DNA of 9,167 nt from Gammaproteobacteria bacterium (GCA_030066245.1 JASJBY010000184.1:1-9167); one strand, 5' to 3'; positions 1 to 6,986 are shown, numbered from the stretch's first letter. Notes: a model not told the origin generated them from the sequence alone. Made by a program: numbers and translations.

Positions 1-1368
1 CCCGTCTCCCGGCGGGACACCGCCAAACTCATACGCGCCAATGTCACAGCCGGGCACGCCGTCTCCGTTGCCGTCCTGGCGCCGCGATTCGCCGCGCTGG
101 TCCGTGCCCCCGCAGTCTGCTGAGGCTGGGACGGCGTCGATGGCCGGACTCCCCGACACCAGGGCATGGGTTAAGGTCGGGCCGCCGTTATCGGCCAAGT
201 TGGGGTTGAGAATGGCCCTGAGCGGGACACCCACGGCGGGCACGATGTCGGTGGCGCCGGGTGTGAAGCCAGACACCCCCGCATCCCCGTCCGTGCCAAA
301 CAGGTTGTAGTTATCGGCGATAACGGTAACGCCGCTACTCGCCCAGACTTGCGAGTCGACGTTAGCCGTGTTGCCGGCAACGATGCTGCGGTCAAAAGCG
401 AGATGTTCGCTATCACCCGGCCAGGCCAATACGCCGCCACCCGCGTGTCTGGCCGTATTGCCCGAGATAGTGCTGTTCGTGATGGTAATCGGGCCACCGC
501 CGGACGTAGCGATACCGCCACCCGAGCGTCTGGCCGTATTGCCCGAGAGGGTGCTGTTAGCGATGGTGGCTGAACCGTTATGCACCGCGACGCCACCACC
601 ATCACTGCCGGCCGTATTACCCGAGAGGGTGCTGTTCGTGATGGTGGCCGTACTGAAGCCCGTACGGATGCCGCCACCACGAGAACCAGTCGAGTTGTCC
701 GAGAGCGCGCTACCCGTGATAATCACCGTGCCGTTGTCCAGAGCGACCCCGCCACCAATCCGCCCTGCCGCATTATTACGGGAAATCGTACTGTCAGTGA
801 TGGTAAGGTCACTATCGTGCGCAGAGACGCCGCCACCGCCAAACCCCCCGCCTTCAAGCGTATTATCCGAAACGGTGCTGTTTGCAATACTGACAATACT
901 GACGTGCGCATAGAGACCACCGCCCGGACCATCAAGCCGCCCCCCGGTGATGGTCACGCCCTCGAGCGTGAAGTCGGCTAGGGAGACGGTTAGAATGCGA
1001 AACGCAGGCGCGCTGGCCTCGCGCCTGATGGTGGCACCATTGCCCTCGATGCGGATCTCGCTCCGGATGACCGGCAGACCGGTCGGGCCACGTAAGTCCG
1101 TGTACACGCTCTCGAGCGTATGCGTGCTGCCCGGCCTCAGCACAAGAGTGTCAGGGCCGCTCCCCGCCCGGCAGCCCCCTCTAGCGCTGTCCGTGTTGGC
1201 GGCCTCAATGGCGTCGATGAGGGTACAGAAGAACCCGTCGACATCGATGGTGGCCGCCGAGACCGGCCCACTGGCCAGCGCCAGTATCAGGGCCACCCCG
1301 GCTAAACCGACCTGCCAGGCCGTGAGCAGGGACTCACGCCGATGTGGTTGGAACCTTGGTGTGACCAT
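1..1368 (-). CDS. Secreted parallel beta-helix protein with choice-of-anchor Q domain, paralogue A (3' end beyond window)
   Basis: From the ATG at 1368 the frame stays open for 456 codons to the first base of the window, so the C-terminus is missing; by comparison with the paralogue about 24 codons lie outside. Residues 12-38 look like a signal peptide (hydrophobic GVALILALA, then VSA|A). Residues 41-130 form a conserved N-terminal cap (IDVDG, CTLIDAI, DTLVLRPGSTHTL, IEGNGATIRR). Residues 163-334 carry about six NST(I/L/V)SGNT-type coils alternating with GGG(I/V) turns, as in right-handed parallel beta-helices. Residues 385-448 match the choice-of-anchor Q signature (NPNLADNGGPTLTHAL, GSPAIDA, DQRGE, CDIGAYE). 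GGGGA at 1378-1382 is a possible ribosome site; a TAA 13 codons upstream in frame, with no other start between, fixes this start. The role is probably exported or cell-surface; the ligand is unknown. It lacks the 51-residue N-terminal segment of paralogue B. Confidence 0.9.
   Translation of the reverse strand, partial: MVTPRFQPHRRESLLTAWQVGLAGVALILALASGPVSAATIDVDGFFCTLIDAIEAANTDSARGGCRAGSGPDTLVLRPGSTHTLESVYTDLRGPTGLPVIRSEIRIEGNGATIRREASAPAFRILTVSLADFTLEGVTITGGRLDGPGGGLYAHVSIVSIANSTVSDNTLEGGGFGGGGVSAHDSDLTITDSTISRNNAAGRIGGGVALDNGTVIITGSALSDNSTGSRGGGIRTGFSTATITNSTLSGNTAGSDGGGVAVHNGSATIANSTLSGNTARRSGGGIATSGGGPITITNSTISGNTARHAGGGVLAWPGDSEHLAFDRSIVAGNTANVDSQVWASSGVTVIADNYNLFGTDGDAGVSGFTPGATDIVPAVGVPLRAILNPNLADNGGPTLTHALVSGSPAIDAVPASADCGGTDQRGESRRQDGNGDGVPGCDIGAYEFGGVPPGDG
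367..882 (-). repeat. Beta-helix coil repeats of paralogue A
   Basis: Degenerate repeats of roughly 66-84 bases, each encoding one beta-helix coil. Their conserved core reads NSTxSGNT in protein and, on the plus strand, a recurring GTGCTGTT flanked by CCCGAG and GATGGT. About six coils can be counted (residues 163-170, 192-199, 219-226, 245-252, 271-278, 298-305), plus a variant DRSIVAGNT at 326-334. The later coils are the most alike at DNA level, which suggests recent unit duplication. Confidence 0.8.
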
Positions 1369-1477
1369 GGTTCGTATTCCCCAGTGTGTTCTGTGCGGGT
1401 TATTGAGTTAACCTCCTGTCCTGGATACCGTTGTTTGCCTGTGAATGTCCTGCGGCTCTGACTGGTCGAATGGCTTC
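1369..1477 (-). pseudogene. Duplicated 3'-end remnant of the TIGR03032 gene
   Basis: This stretch aligns without gaps to 3184-3292 at roughly 80% identity; that segment holds the last codons of the intact TIGR03032 gene and its 3-base gap to the next gene. In the matching frame it reads DQSEPQDIHRQTTVSRTGG then a TAA, against DQSEPENVHRQTRASKTGA in the intact gene. After the TAA it continues LNNPHRTHWGIRT, where the original TGA stop has become CGA. The upstream similarity stops near 1477. It is a non-functional scar of a tandem duplication whose unit was the TIGR03032 3' end plus the beta-helix gene. It may still supply the ribosome binding site of paralogue A. Confidence 0.85.
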
Positions 1478-1737
1478 TTATTTCTGGTTATCACTATCTG
1501 CGCTCAACCGGCATGACGCAGATCATCAAATGTGTCAGTCGGCCGGGCAGCAATGGAAATCGGGTCTCCGCTCACAGTCGCGGTGGTCACACAAATCGCG
1601 AGTAACCCACTCCTTACGCCAGAAAAGGACCGAGTGAAATGGTCAGGATTTAAAGGGGGCCGACGGAAACCGATCCGAACCGACTCATACCGGGCGCATT
1701 CATAATCTCGCATGGCTCCCACGGGACAGCTCACACG
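1478..1737. other. Intergenic spacer between the two beta-helix paralogues
   Basis: These 260 bases lie between the duplicated tail remnant and the stop of paralogue B and match neither. A 76-codon minus-strand frame (1504-1734, GTG start a few bases after the paralogue B stop) is open, but I recognise no family in it and see no convincing ribosome site. No clear hairpin with a T-run was seen downstream of paralogue B. The spacer probably contains the duplication junction. Confidence 0.6.
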
Positions 1738-3183
1738 CTAATCCTCCAGCAGCAACGGTATCCAGGGCATCGCCTTGGAAGGCCTGGGTCTCGGCACGCC
1801 GCCGTCTCCCGGCCCGTCTCCCAGCGGGATACCGCCAACTTCATACGCGCCAATGTCACAGGCGGGCACGCCATCCCCGTTGCCGTCCTGGGGCCGAGAT
1901 TCGCCGCGCTGGTCCGTGACCCCGCAGTCTGCTGACGCCGGGATGGCGTCGATGGCCGGACTCCCCGTCACCAGGGCATGGGTTAAGGTCGGGCCTCCGT
2001 TATCGGCCAGGTTGGGGTTGAGAATAGCGCTGAGCTGGACGCCCTCTGCCGGCACGATGTCGCTCGCGCCGGGTGTGAAGCCCGTGACCCCGGCATCGCC
2101 GTCCGTGCCAAACAGATTGTAGTTATCGGCAGTAACGGTAACAAAGCTACCCGCCAAGACTTGCGAGTTGTCTTTAGCCGTGTTGCCGGCAACGATGCTG
2201 CGGTCAAAAGCGAGATGTTCGCTAGTGTATTCACCCCCCCGGGCCAATACGCCGCCACCATAATGACGGATAAGGGCAGTATTACCTGAGATAGTGCTGT
2301 TCGCGATGGTAGTCGGGCCACGGCCCCACACAGCGATGCCGCCACGCGTATTGCCCGAGATGGTGCTGTTCATGATAACGACGCTAGCCGAGTCCCGGGT
2401 GCTATAACCGAAAAATGCGCCGCGACCCGTATTGCCCGAGATAGTGCTGTTCGTGATGGTAATCGGGCCACCGCCGGACGTAGCGATACCGCCACCCCAA
2501 CTGCCCGAGTTGCCCGAGATAGTGCTGTTCCTGATGGTGATCGTACTGTCGGTCGCCCAGAGGCCGCCGCCCGGAGCATATCGTTCGTCAAAAGTCCCGA
2601 TGCCCCCGGTGACGGTCACGCCGTGAAGCGTGAGGTCGGAGGAGGAGACCGCCAGGATGCGAAACGCAGGCGCGGTGGCCTCGCGCCTGATGGTCGCACC
2701 ATTGCCCTCGATGCGGACCTCGCTCGTAATGACTGGTAAGCCGGTCGGGCCACTAAAGTCATCGTAAAAGCTGTCGAGCGTATGCGTGCTGCCCGGGCGC
2801 AGCACCAGGGTGTCGGCGCCGCTCCCCCCCGGGCAGCCTCCGATGGCGGTATCCGTGTTGGCGGCAATGATAGCGTCGATGAGCGTACATTTGATGCCGT
2901 CGACGTCGATGATGGCCGCCGCGGCCGGCCCACTGCCCAGCGCCAGCATCAATGCCACGCCGGCTAAAGTCATGGAAAGCCTGCGTTCCAGGGCGCGGCG
3001 CGTGCGGCGGGGCAAGGCCTCGAGCTTCGCGTGAAAATGCGCGAATCTAAACAGTATCCTGTTCCGGTGGCGTGCGACCTCTCTCGCCAGAGATGGCTTT
3101 TCAGTGGCCACGTCGGCCAATCCGGTTTGCCAGGAAGCGAGCATGGACACACCCGCGTGTTGTTGGGTCCTTGGTGTGACCAT
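1738..3183 (-). CDS. Secreted parallel beta-helix protein with choice-of-anchor Q domain, paralogue B
   Basis: Complete 481-residue frame. Residues 26-70 are an Arg-rich, probably helical N-terminal extension (ALPRRTRRALERRLS), followed by a hydrophobic stretch (71-89, MTLAGVALMLALG...AAA) that looks like a signal peptide with a very long n-region; Met71 (base 2973) is an alternative start giving a conventional signal. Residues 92-195 are the cap shared with paralogue A. Residues 219-302 hold four NSTISGN coils with GGGIA-type turns, then DRSIVAGNT at 328-336. The choice-of-anchor Q region is at 388-449, and a Gly/Pro-rich tail ends in WIPLLLED. The ATG follows the TIGR03032 stop by 3 bases, with GGGGA at 3193-3197 inside that gene's last codons, so translational coupling is likely. 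The probable role is an exported or surface-exposed fibre-like protein; no catalytic residues were recognised. Runs of seven C at 2234-2240 and 2824-2830 are notable. Confidence 0.92.
   Translation of the reverse strand: MVTPRTQQHAGVSMLASWQTGLADVATEKPSLAREVARHRNRILFRFAHFHAKLEALPRRTRRALERRLSMTLAGVALMLALGSGPAAAAIIDVDGIKCTLIDAIIAANTDTAIGGCPGGSGADTLVLRPGSTHTLDSFYDDFSGPTGLPVITSEVRIEGNGATIRREATAPAFRILAVSSSDLTLHGVTVTGGIGTFDERYAPGGGLWATDSTITIRNSTISGNSGSWGGGIATSGGGPITITNSTISGNTGRGAFFGYSTRDSASVVIMNSTISGNTRGGIAVWGRGPTTIANSTISGNTALIRHYGGGVLARGGEYTSEHLAFDRSIVAGNTAKDNSQVLAGSFVTVTADNYNLFGTDGDAGVTGFTPGASDIVPAEGVQLSAILNPNLADNGGPTLTHALVTGSPAIDAIPASADCGVTDQRGESRPQDGNGDGVPACDIGAYEVGGIPLGDGPGDGGVPRPRPSKAMPWIPLLLED
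2176..2529 (-). repeat. Beta-helix coil repeats of paralogue B
   Basis: Four coils with core NSTISGN(S/T) (residues 219-225, 245-252, 272-279, 295-302), spaced about 23-27 codons, plus the variant DRSIVAGNT. On the plus strand the signature GTGCTGTT recurs near 2294, 2361, 2442 and 2522. It has fewer coils than paralogue A, so coil number differs between the two copies. This is coding repetition, not a CRISPR or intergenic repeat. Confidence 0.8.
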
Positions 3184-3186
3184 GGT

Positions 3187-4452
3187 TCACATTCCCCAGT
3201 GTGTTCTCTGCGAACTGTTGAGTTGAGCTCCCGTCTTGGACGCCCTTGTCTGCCGGTGAACGTTCTCCGGCTCTGACTGGTCGGCTGGCTTCCCTGCGTC
3301 TTTCACTTCCGGAGAAGGCTGAGTTGGGTTTGGAGCGGTCTCCTGTTCTGGTTCGTCGCCACTCATCGGCGGCACATCGGCGAGCGCCACCTCGGGTAGC
3401 ACGTAGGAATTGGCGAGCCGCTCATCATCCCATTCCAGCATCTCCGGGAAGCGCACGCCGGGGATTACCGTGACCGCAAAGATCTCCTGCACCCCGGCCT
3501 CGAACCGCAGGAAGGCGACGGTTTGCCCGGTCTCAAGATGGACGACCCACACCCCGCAGGTGCGCTCGGTGAGCCGCTCCACCAGCGGGATGCCACTGAA
3601 CACCGCGCTCTCCCGCACTTGGGAAAGGCCAATGAAGGCGAGCGGGCCGACAAAATCCAGCCCTCGCGTATAGCCAGGCAACTTCGTGATCGTCCGCCAC
3701 GTGCCCCCATCGACGTCGACCAAGGCGAGGCTGCCCTCACCGGATTCCAAGAGCCAAAGCTTCTCCCCATACCAGCGCGGCGAGTGGGGCATGGAGAGGC
3801 CGCGCAGAATAATCTCGTCAACTTCTACATCCATCAGGATGCCTCCACTGGCTTTATTCGCCCGCCAACCGCCCGGGGTGTCGGTTTCACCGAAGGCGGT
3901 GACATACTTCGGCCGACCCTTCACCATCGCCAATCCGTTCAGGTGGCAGCGGTCCTGCGGCGCCAGGGCCGTGACAAAATGCGGCCGCCAGCGGGGGTGG
4001 AAGCTGTGCTCGGCATCCAGCGTACAGAGGCAGCCGAAACGCGTGTTGACCAGCCACAGCTCGCCGTCTCGATCCCAGGCCATTTCGTGGCTGTCGATGT
4101 CGCCCGTGACGTGAATGCGCCGCGGCAAGTAACACGCGTCGTGTTTCCCGAGCGGTGTCAGTTTCGGGGCGACGGCGGGCATATTGCGGTAATACCAGAC
4201 CGTACTGGTGCCGCCGATGGCCAGTTGCCTGTCGTCTCCGGCAATGCCCATCGGCTTGGAGAAGTTGCGGAAGTGGGTGTTGATGGTGCCATGGTCATTG
4301 CGCACCAGAATCACCTTGCCCGCCTGGTACGTGGAGACTGCGAGGCTGATGTTCAGGTGGGATAGGATGTCAGGCAGATTAGAGGTATGGACGCTGCGCA
4401 GGGCAGAATCCTGAGTGCCGGGATAGTCTGCCTTCGTCTCTTGGCTTGACAT
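3187..4452 (-). CDS. TIGR03032 family protein (predicted beta-propeller-like)
   Basis: A 421-residue protein matching the TIGR03032/DUF4915 family, whose function is unknown. Residues 22-355 carry motifs I associate with it: SNLPDIL and ISLAVSTYQAGK (24-46), NTHFRNFSKPMGI (58-70), HDACYLPRRIHVTGDID (104-120), HEMAW (122-126), NTRFGCLCTLD (136-146), APQDRCHLNGLAMV (164-177), GETDTPGGWR (188-197), GLSMPHSPRW (218-227), LWLLESGEGSL (232-242), GLSQVRESAVFSG (275-287) and FEAGVQEIFAV (317-327). Residues 360-421 are a Pro/Glu/Ser/Thr-rich variable tail. No signal peptide or membrane span is evident, so it is probably cytoplasmic. GAGGAA at 4461-4466 sits 8 bases before the ATG and supports this start. 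It lies 3 bases upstream of the secreted beta-helix gene, probably as one transcript. In this family such proteins are often found near large secreted repeat proteins; a role in their handling is inference only. Confidence 0.93.
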   Translation of the reverse strand: MSSQETKADYPGTQDSALRSVHTSNLPDILSHLNISLAVSTYQAGKVILVRNDHGTINTHFRNFSKPMGIAGDDRQLAIGGTSTVWYYRNMPAVAPKLTPLGKHDACYLPRRIHVTGDIDSHEMAWDRDGELWLVNTRFGCLCTLDAEHSFHPRWRPHFVTALAPQDRCHLNGLAMVKGRPKYVTAFGETDTPGGWRANKASGGILMDVEVDEIILRGLSMPHSPRWYGEKLWLLESGEGSLALVDVDGGTWRTITKLPGYTRGLDFVGPLAFIGLSQVRESAVFSGIPLVERLTERTCGVWVVHLETGQTVAFLRFEAGVQEIFAVTVIPGVRFPEMLEWDDERLANSYVLPEVALADVPPMSGDEPEQETAPNPTQPSPEVKDAGKPADQSEPENVHRQTRASKTGAQLNSSQRTHWGM

Positions 4453-4460
4453 TCTCGCTG

Positions 4461-4466
4461 TTCCTC
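4461..4466 (-). promoter_or_regulatory. Ribosome binding site of the TIGR03032 gene
   Basis: GAGGAA on the minus strand, 8 bases before the ATG at 4452. It is the best match in the area and supports that start over in-frame alternatives. Confidence 0.6.
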
Positions 4467-5164
4467 GGCCGTGCGTAACGATGCATATCTACCGCACAGC
4501 ACAAACGGAATCCGTTCCCTCGATCGGCGTCTCGGGATGCCTCCGCAGGAGAAAAAAAGATGACGCAACACGCCCCAGCCGATGCTGTTCTACTGATGGC
4601 GCTCTGCGGCCAGACGTCTACTCGTTCCCAGCCCGGGATCAAGCTCTGATCTTCGTCGCCTTCTTCTCTGGCGGACGCAACGTCGCCAGGGCGTGCTATC
4701 AACAGGTTACTGATATCACAGAGCCGAAAAAAGAAACTTGATCCAGATCATCTTGAGCGCTTATCAGCACCCACTGGACGGTTTCCGCACCTTAAACGCG
4801 TTCGCGGTCTTGAAGGCTCACGCTGCAACCTGGCCATTCAGATTCTGACATGCAGAGGCTAGGATCAAACCATACGCGTTCCGGCGATATTCCACAGACC
4901 GCCCCGTCGACACTACCTCGGTAGCACGCCATTCTCCGTGACAGAATCGTCACTTCGAGCGCAACCTCTCGCTGAAGGCCGCGTGCTCGAAGGTGATCGT
5001 GCTACGCTCATGGCTTGGCACAGGAACCGACAAGCCCCGGCCAGTTGACTCAAGTCAAAAATTGCTCCGATGCCCGTTAAGGCAGGAGGTTTCGGAGCCG
5101 AAAAGAAATTCTGGGGCTTCTTCGTGGGCCAAGGTCATACCAGATGCGTCTGCGGAAGAAACTC

Positions 5165-5182
5165 CCCGACAGTAAAGTCGGG
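5165..5182 (-). terminator. Possible weak terminator hairpin
   Basis: A perfect 6-base stem CCCGAC/GTCGGG with a 6-base loop. On the minus strand it is followed by GAGTTTCTT, a poor T-run, and it lies about 90 bases beyond the stop of the PEP-CTERM remnant, where a terminator would be expected. On the plus strand no T-run follows. It could be chance. Confidence 0.25.
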
Positions 5183-5268
5183 AAGTTGGGTGTACATTCG
5201 CTGAGATACGCCCGCACCGTAGTCAGGGACGCGCCTGATTTTAGCGGCGCTATAGATTTTGCAGTCGA

Positions 5269-5397
5269 CTAAGCCGCCAGCTTCCGCCTGCCGGCAACAC
5301 CTACTCCGACCAGCCCGATGGCCATGAGGGTGAGGGTAGAGGGTTCGGGGACAGGGCCAACTGTAGCTCTTCCCGAGCCCCACAGGGGGCGAGATGC
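5269..5397 (-). pseudogene. Orphan PEP-CTERM sorting tail (gene remnant)
   Basis: In this frame the minus strand ends VPEPSTLTLMAIGLVGVGVAGRRKLAA and a TAG. That is a textbook PEP-CTERM signal: the VPEP motif, a hydrophobic span of about 16 residues, then an Arg/Lys-rich end. Such tails are recognised by exosortase for export and anchoring in exopolysaccharide-producing Gram-negatives. Upstream the frame continues only about 15 residues before an in-frame TGA at 5398-5400, there is no start codon or signal peptide, and no body of an exported protein was found. It is therefore the 3' end of a gene whose remainder has been deleted or scrambled, possibly by the insertion sequence that begins about 55 bases away. 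Confidence 0.72.
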
Positions 5398-5453
5398 TCA
5401 AAGATCCCCGCATTCTTTGGTTCGGCCCACAAGCGGATCAAGTCGGCGCTCTA

Positions 5454-6690
5454 CTGAGTTGGTCGATAAAGGAGTTCATGCATCGCCGCGGGCGGATGGT
5501 AAGGAGACAACTGCATGGCGAGGCACTCGGGGTTTCGGTTCAAAGATATACACGATTTTCTGCAATCGTTGTTTGGTAAGGACATGCACGCGAAACGGGT
5601 TTACTCCCTGGCCAACGCCACACTGGGTGTAATGACAAGCGCTTCTCCGGCAGTGAATACCATAGGCCCTGGGCTGGCCCAGGCGCGGGGTCTGCTCGCC
5701 GAGCACGCCGTGAAGCAGGTAGACCGGCTAATGAGCAACCAGTGTATCCATGTCCCGGCCAGGTTTGCTAACTGGGTGCCCCTGGCGGTGGGAGAGCGCA
5801 AAGAGGTCCTCGTGGCCATGGATTGGACGGAGTTCGACAAAGACGGACACGCCACCATCATGCGTTCCTTGGTGACCGTTCATGGACGCACGACGCCCTT
5901 GGTGTGGCTCACCGTGCCCAACAATGAGCTCAAAGGCCGGCGCAATGCCCATAAGTACGCGGTGCTTGCGCGCCTGACGCAGGTGTTGCCCGAGGATGTT
6001 GAGGTGACGGCCTTCGCCGACCGTAGCGCTGCCGACCGCAAGCTGTTTCACTTCCTCGAACGTGCGTTAGGATTCGAAAAAGTCATTTCTTTTCGCGTCA
6101 ACATTCATCTAACGGATGCCAAGGGTGAGACGCGCCCGGCAGCTGAGCGGGTTGGTCACGGTGGAGGCGGACACCCTGCGTCGTGCCAGCGTAAGGGCCT
6201 CTCACCAATTACAAGTTGGGACGATGGTTTGCGTGCACGACAAGGGTATGAAGGAGCCCTGGGTCCTGGGCCCTCCATCGACCGCAAACCGCAGCCAGGA
6301 CATTGGTCAATCAGTATGGCGAGAGTTGGACGATGGGCGTGTCCGAGACACTAAGGATCTGCGTTTTGGTTTGGGTATGAGCGGCGTGCGACTGAGCTCG
6401 TGCTGACAGCACGACCGGCTGTTTTGCTGAACCCTTCGCCGTTCTGCTCACGCTACTCGGTGCCACCGGTGAGAACCTTGATTACGACAGGCATTATCAG
6501 GCCAATGCTGAAAAACGGCGTAGCCACTCGGCGTTTCGCCGGGGCTGTATGCTCTATGACGTGACGCCCAATATGCCCGAACAACGTCTACGACCTCTCA
6601 TACAGCGCTTCGGGGATTTACTACCTCAACACCGCCGCTTCTCTGACGCCTACTCTGTGGCCTGAAGAATGAGGGGATAGGTGAACTCAG
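5454..6690 (+). mobile_element. Decayed IS4-type insertion sequence, tentative ends
   Basis: The transposase pseudogene is flanked by CTGAGTT at 5454-5460 and its inverse AACTCAG at 6684-6690. The inner bases match only weakly (about 10 of 18 over the longer alignment). The right end is 19 bases beyond the transposase stop and the left end about 60 bases before its start, which gives a plausible element size of about 1.24 kb. No convincing target-site duplication was found. The ends are uncertain; the element is not. Confidence 0.4.
5515..6665 (+). pseudogene. IS4-family DDE transposase, multiply frameshifted
   Basis: The start ATG has AAGGAG 8 bases upstream. The first frame (5515 to about 6166) reads like an IS4-type transposase, with AMDWTEFD (first Asp, residue 103), TAFADRSAADRKLF (second Asp, residue 169) and GETRPAAERVGHGG. 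The match then moves to another frame near 6168-6275 (QVGTMVCVHDKGMKEPWVLG), to the third frame near 6300-6335 (LVNQYGESWTMGVS), back to the second at 6342-6403 (RDTKDLRFGLGMSGVRLSS), and through more slips to the third frame up to TGA at 6663 (FAVLLTLLGATGENLDYDR...RGCMLYDVTPNMPEQRLRPLIQRF). A reconstructed protein would be about 383 residues, a normal length. At the expected catalytic Glu (W-x-I-E before FRDTKD) this copy reads W-T-M-G. It cannot encode an active enzyme. Confidence 0.88.
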
Positions 6691-6745
6691 GGTCTACTCC
6701 ACTTTATCTGCAAGTCCCGCTCCCTTCCTTCATCGCATTTTGCGC

Positions 6746-6760
6746 TTGACCAGTGGTCAA
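6746..6760. promoter_or_regulatory. Perfect palindrome, possible operator
   Basis: TTGACCAGTGGTCAA has two 7-base arms around one central base. It lies about 235 bases upstream of the 721-residue gene and just beyond the insertion-sequence remnant. Its size and symmetry suit a dimeric regulator such as a GntR- or TetR-type repressor, but no regulator gene is visible in the window, and one such palindrome could occur by chance. Confidence 0.35.
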
Positions 6761-6980
6761 CCGCAGGGCAACATCTCATCCGCTGGGGACGATTGAATCG
6801 ATTATCCTGCAGAAGAAACTCGAGAACGTCTTGTCAGGATCACCATTTCCGACATGCATGGAGATTAAATGAGTAGAGCGATCACCAAGCATAGCGGTGA
6901 AAACTTCAATTCTCATCGAGTCCCGTAATCGGATGACGGTTTCGGCAATCGTCTGTTCACGGCATCATGATCACCCATCA

Positions 6981-6986
6981 AGGAGA
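6981..6986 (+). promoter_or_regulatory. Ribosome binding site that decides the start at 6994
   Basis: AGGAGA lies 7 bases before the ATG at 6994. The in-frame ATG at 6967 has no such site in front of it, and the AGGAGA itself falls inside the codons it would add, so the shorter 721-residue form is preferred. Confidence 0.75.

Larger units (their letters stand above)
4453..5268. other. Long stretch with no supported gene
   Basis: About 800 bases upstream of the TIGR03032 gene. Open frames here are short, lack family resemblance and lack ribosome sites; the minus-strand frame 4379-4702 overlaps the TIGR03032 start out of frame. Small dyads were seen: TGATC-CA-GATCA at 4739-4750, CTTCGAGC/GCTCGAAG at 4953-4960 and 4985-4992, and a CCCGAC/GTCGGG hairpin near 5165. 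The promoter for the TIGR03032/beta-helix transcript should lie in this region near 4470-4750, but no clear minus-10/minus-35 pair stands out. Together with the broken genes to its right it looks like decayed DNA. Confidence 0.55.

Noticed and set aside
171..680. 169-codon minus-strand frame
   Set aside because: It overlaps paralogue A in a different frame; the real frame is the unbroken one from 1368 that runs off the window. Its Arg/Ser/Thr-rich repetitive content is the out-of-frame reading of the coil repeats.
1504..1734. 76-codon minus-strand frame after paralogue B
   Set aside because: GTG start, no clear ribosome site and no recognisable motif; not strong enough to call a gene.
367..2529. 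Regular repeats of about 66-84 bases resembling a repeat array
   Set aside because: The repeats are degenerate, have no distinct spacers, and stay in frame with beta-helix coils, so this is not a CRISPR array.
3523..4365. 280-codon open frame on the plus strand
   Set aside because: It is antisense to the TIGR03032 gene, whose motifs are unmistakable, and shows no family resemblance or ribosome site. It is a shadow of GC-rich coding sequence.
4379..4702. 107-codon minus-strand frame overlapping the start of the TIGR03032 gene
   Set aside because: TTG start, overlaps the real gene out of frame, and has no recognisable domain.
4993..5175. 60-codon plus-strand frame
   Set aside because: Short, with no family resemblance and no ribosome site, in a stretch that otherwise looks eroded.
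6116..6406. 96-codon plus-strand frame as an independent gene
   Set aside because: Its middle and end (VGTMVCVHDKGMKEPWVL, RDTKDLRFGLGM) continue the transposase in a shifted frame, so it is part of the pseudogene.
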